DNA from: Promethearchaeota archaeon | GTDB taxonomy: Archaea; Asgardarchaeota; Lokiarchaeia; Sigynarchaeales; SOKP01 | Assembly: GCA_014729315.1 (NCBI GenBank) | Contig: WJKD01000767.1 | Span: 1-13,967, forward strand | Direction: 5' to 3' | DNA: 13,967 bases | The notes under the pieces: model-generated | The model's database searches: none | Seen by the model: only the letters and a program-made list of their open reading frames with translations | Told to the model about the DNA's origin: nothing | Shown: piece by piece, positions 13,894-13,967 of the stretch | Position numbering within the stretch: the stretch's first letter is position 1 | Layout: every line of letters starts with the position of its first letter | Translations under genes and position numbers: made by a program

Positions 13894-13967
13894 TTAGGAT
13901 CTACTTTTGGAATTTCGAACTATGAAGTATACAATGATTCCGATAATTGGAGCAATCAAAAGAATGA
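13894..13967 (-). CDS. 3' end of a membrane-anchored protein, cut by window edge
   Basis: The minus strand shows 23 codons ending in TAA at 13894-13896: a hydrophobic stretch ILLIAPIIGIIVYFIV followed by RNSKSRS. This is a C-terminal membrane helix with a basic tail, like the end of the 320-aa protein downstream of the permease. It lies 75 nt upstream of the ATPase on the same strand. It could be the first gene of the operon, or a separate gene, since promoter-like AT boxes lie between (around 13845-13857 and 13876-13890). Too little is visible to name a family. Confidence 0.6.
   Translation of the reverse strand, partial: ILLIAPIIGIIVYFIVRNSKSRS

Noticed and set aside
13589..13897. Plus-strand 102-codon frame
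   Set aside because: Antisense to the Walker A region of the ABC ATPase.

Overview
The window looks archaeal, most likely from a low-GC Asgard (Lokiarchaeota-like) genome. This rests on TATA-like boxes ahead of several genes, mixed ATG/TTG/GTG starts, Shine-Dalgarno (SD) sites on only some genes, oligo-T stretches after stops, and a surface-protein style common in those archaea (a 'GxGT...PYLIEDLEI' lead-in to a right-handed beta-helix, an acidic stalk, and a C-terminal membrane helix with a basic tail). There is no rRNA, tRNA or eukaryotic-signature protein, so the lineage is an inference.

Layout. (1) 1-2990 is a sugar/phosphoester block: a PHP-type metal phosphoesterase (minus strand, cut by the left edge) diverges from a galactokinase-like GHMP kinase, which overlaps by 4 nt a sugar-1-phosphate nucleotidyltransferase. 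The latter two would make a nucleotide sugar. (2) 2979-3092 holds a broken gene: the first ~34 codons of a phosphonoacetaldehyde hydrolase (phnX), cut off at the end of the nucleotidyltransferase gene. (3) 3216-8388 holds two divergent surface-protein genes: a 352-aa beta-helix membrane protein and a 1289-aa secreted protein with seven tandem modules of exactly 99 aa, an eighth divergent module and an unusual helical C-terminal region. (4) 8414-10694, minus strand: a DUF169 protein, a small XRE-type regulator with a degenerate second HTH-like half, and a membrane-anchored bacterial-PH-domain protein fused to an XRE helix-turn-helix. Palindromes lie just upstream of both regulator genes. (5) 10867-13967, minus strand: an ABC-2 type transporter operon (ATPase, permease, single-pass membrane protein) with good SD sites and tight spacing, preceded by the 3' end of another probable single-pass membrane protein.

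How they may work together: blocks 1 and 3 are compatible with building and glycosylating a cell surface. Blocks 4 and 5 could be an envelope-sensing and export module, with the membrane-tethered regulator as the sensor. These links come from gene order and domain logic only. The least expected items are the PH-HTH fusion with its palindromes, the exact 297-bp periodicity of the large surface protein, and the phnX remnant. No stretch over 300 bases lacks a gene; the longest gap is the 244-nt divergent promoter region at 4275-4518.
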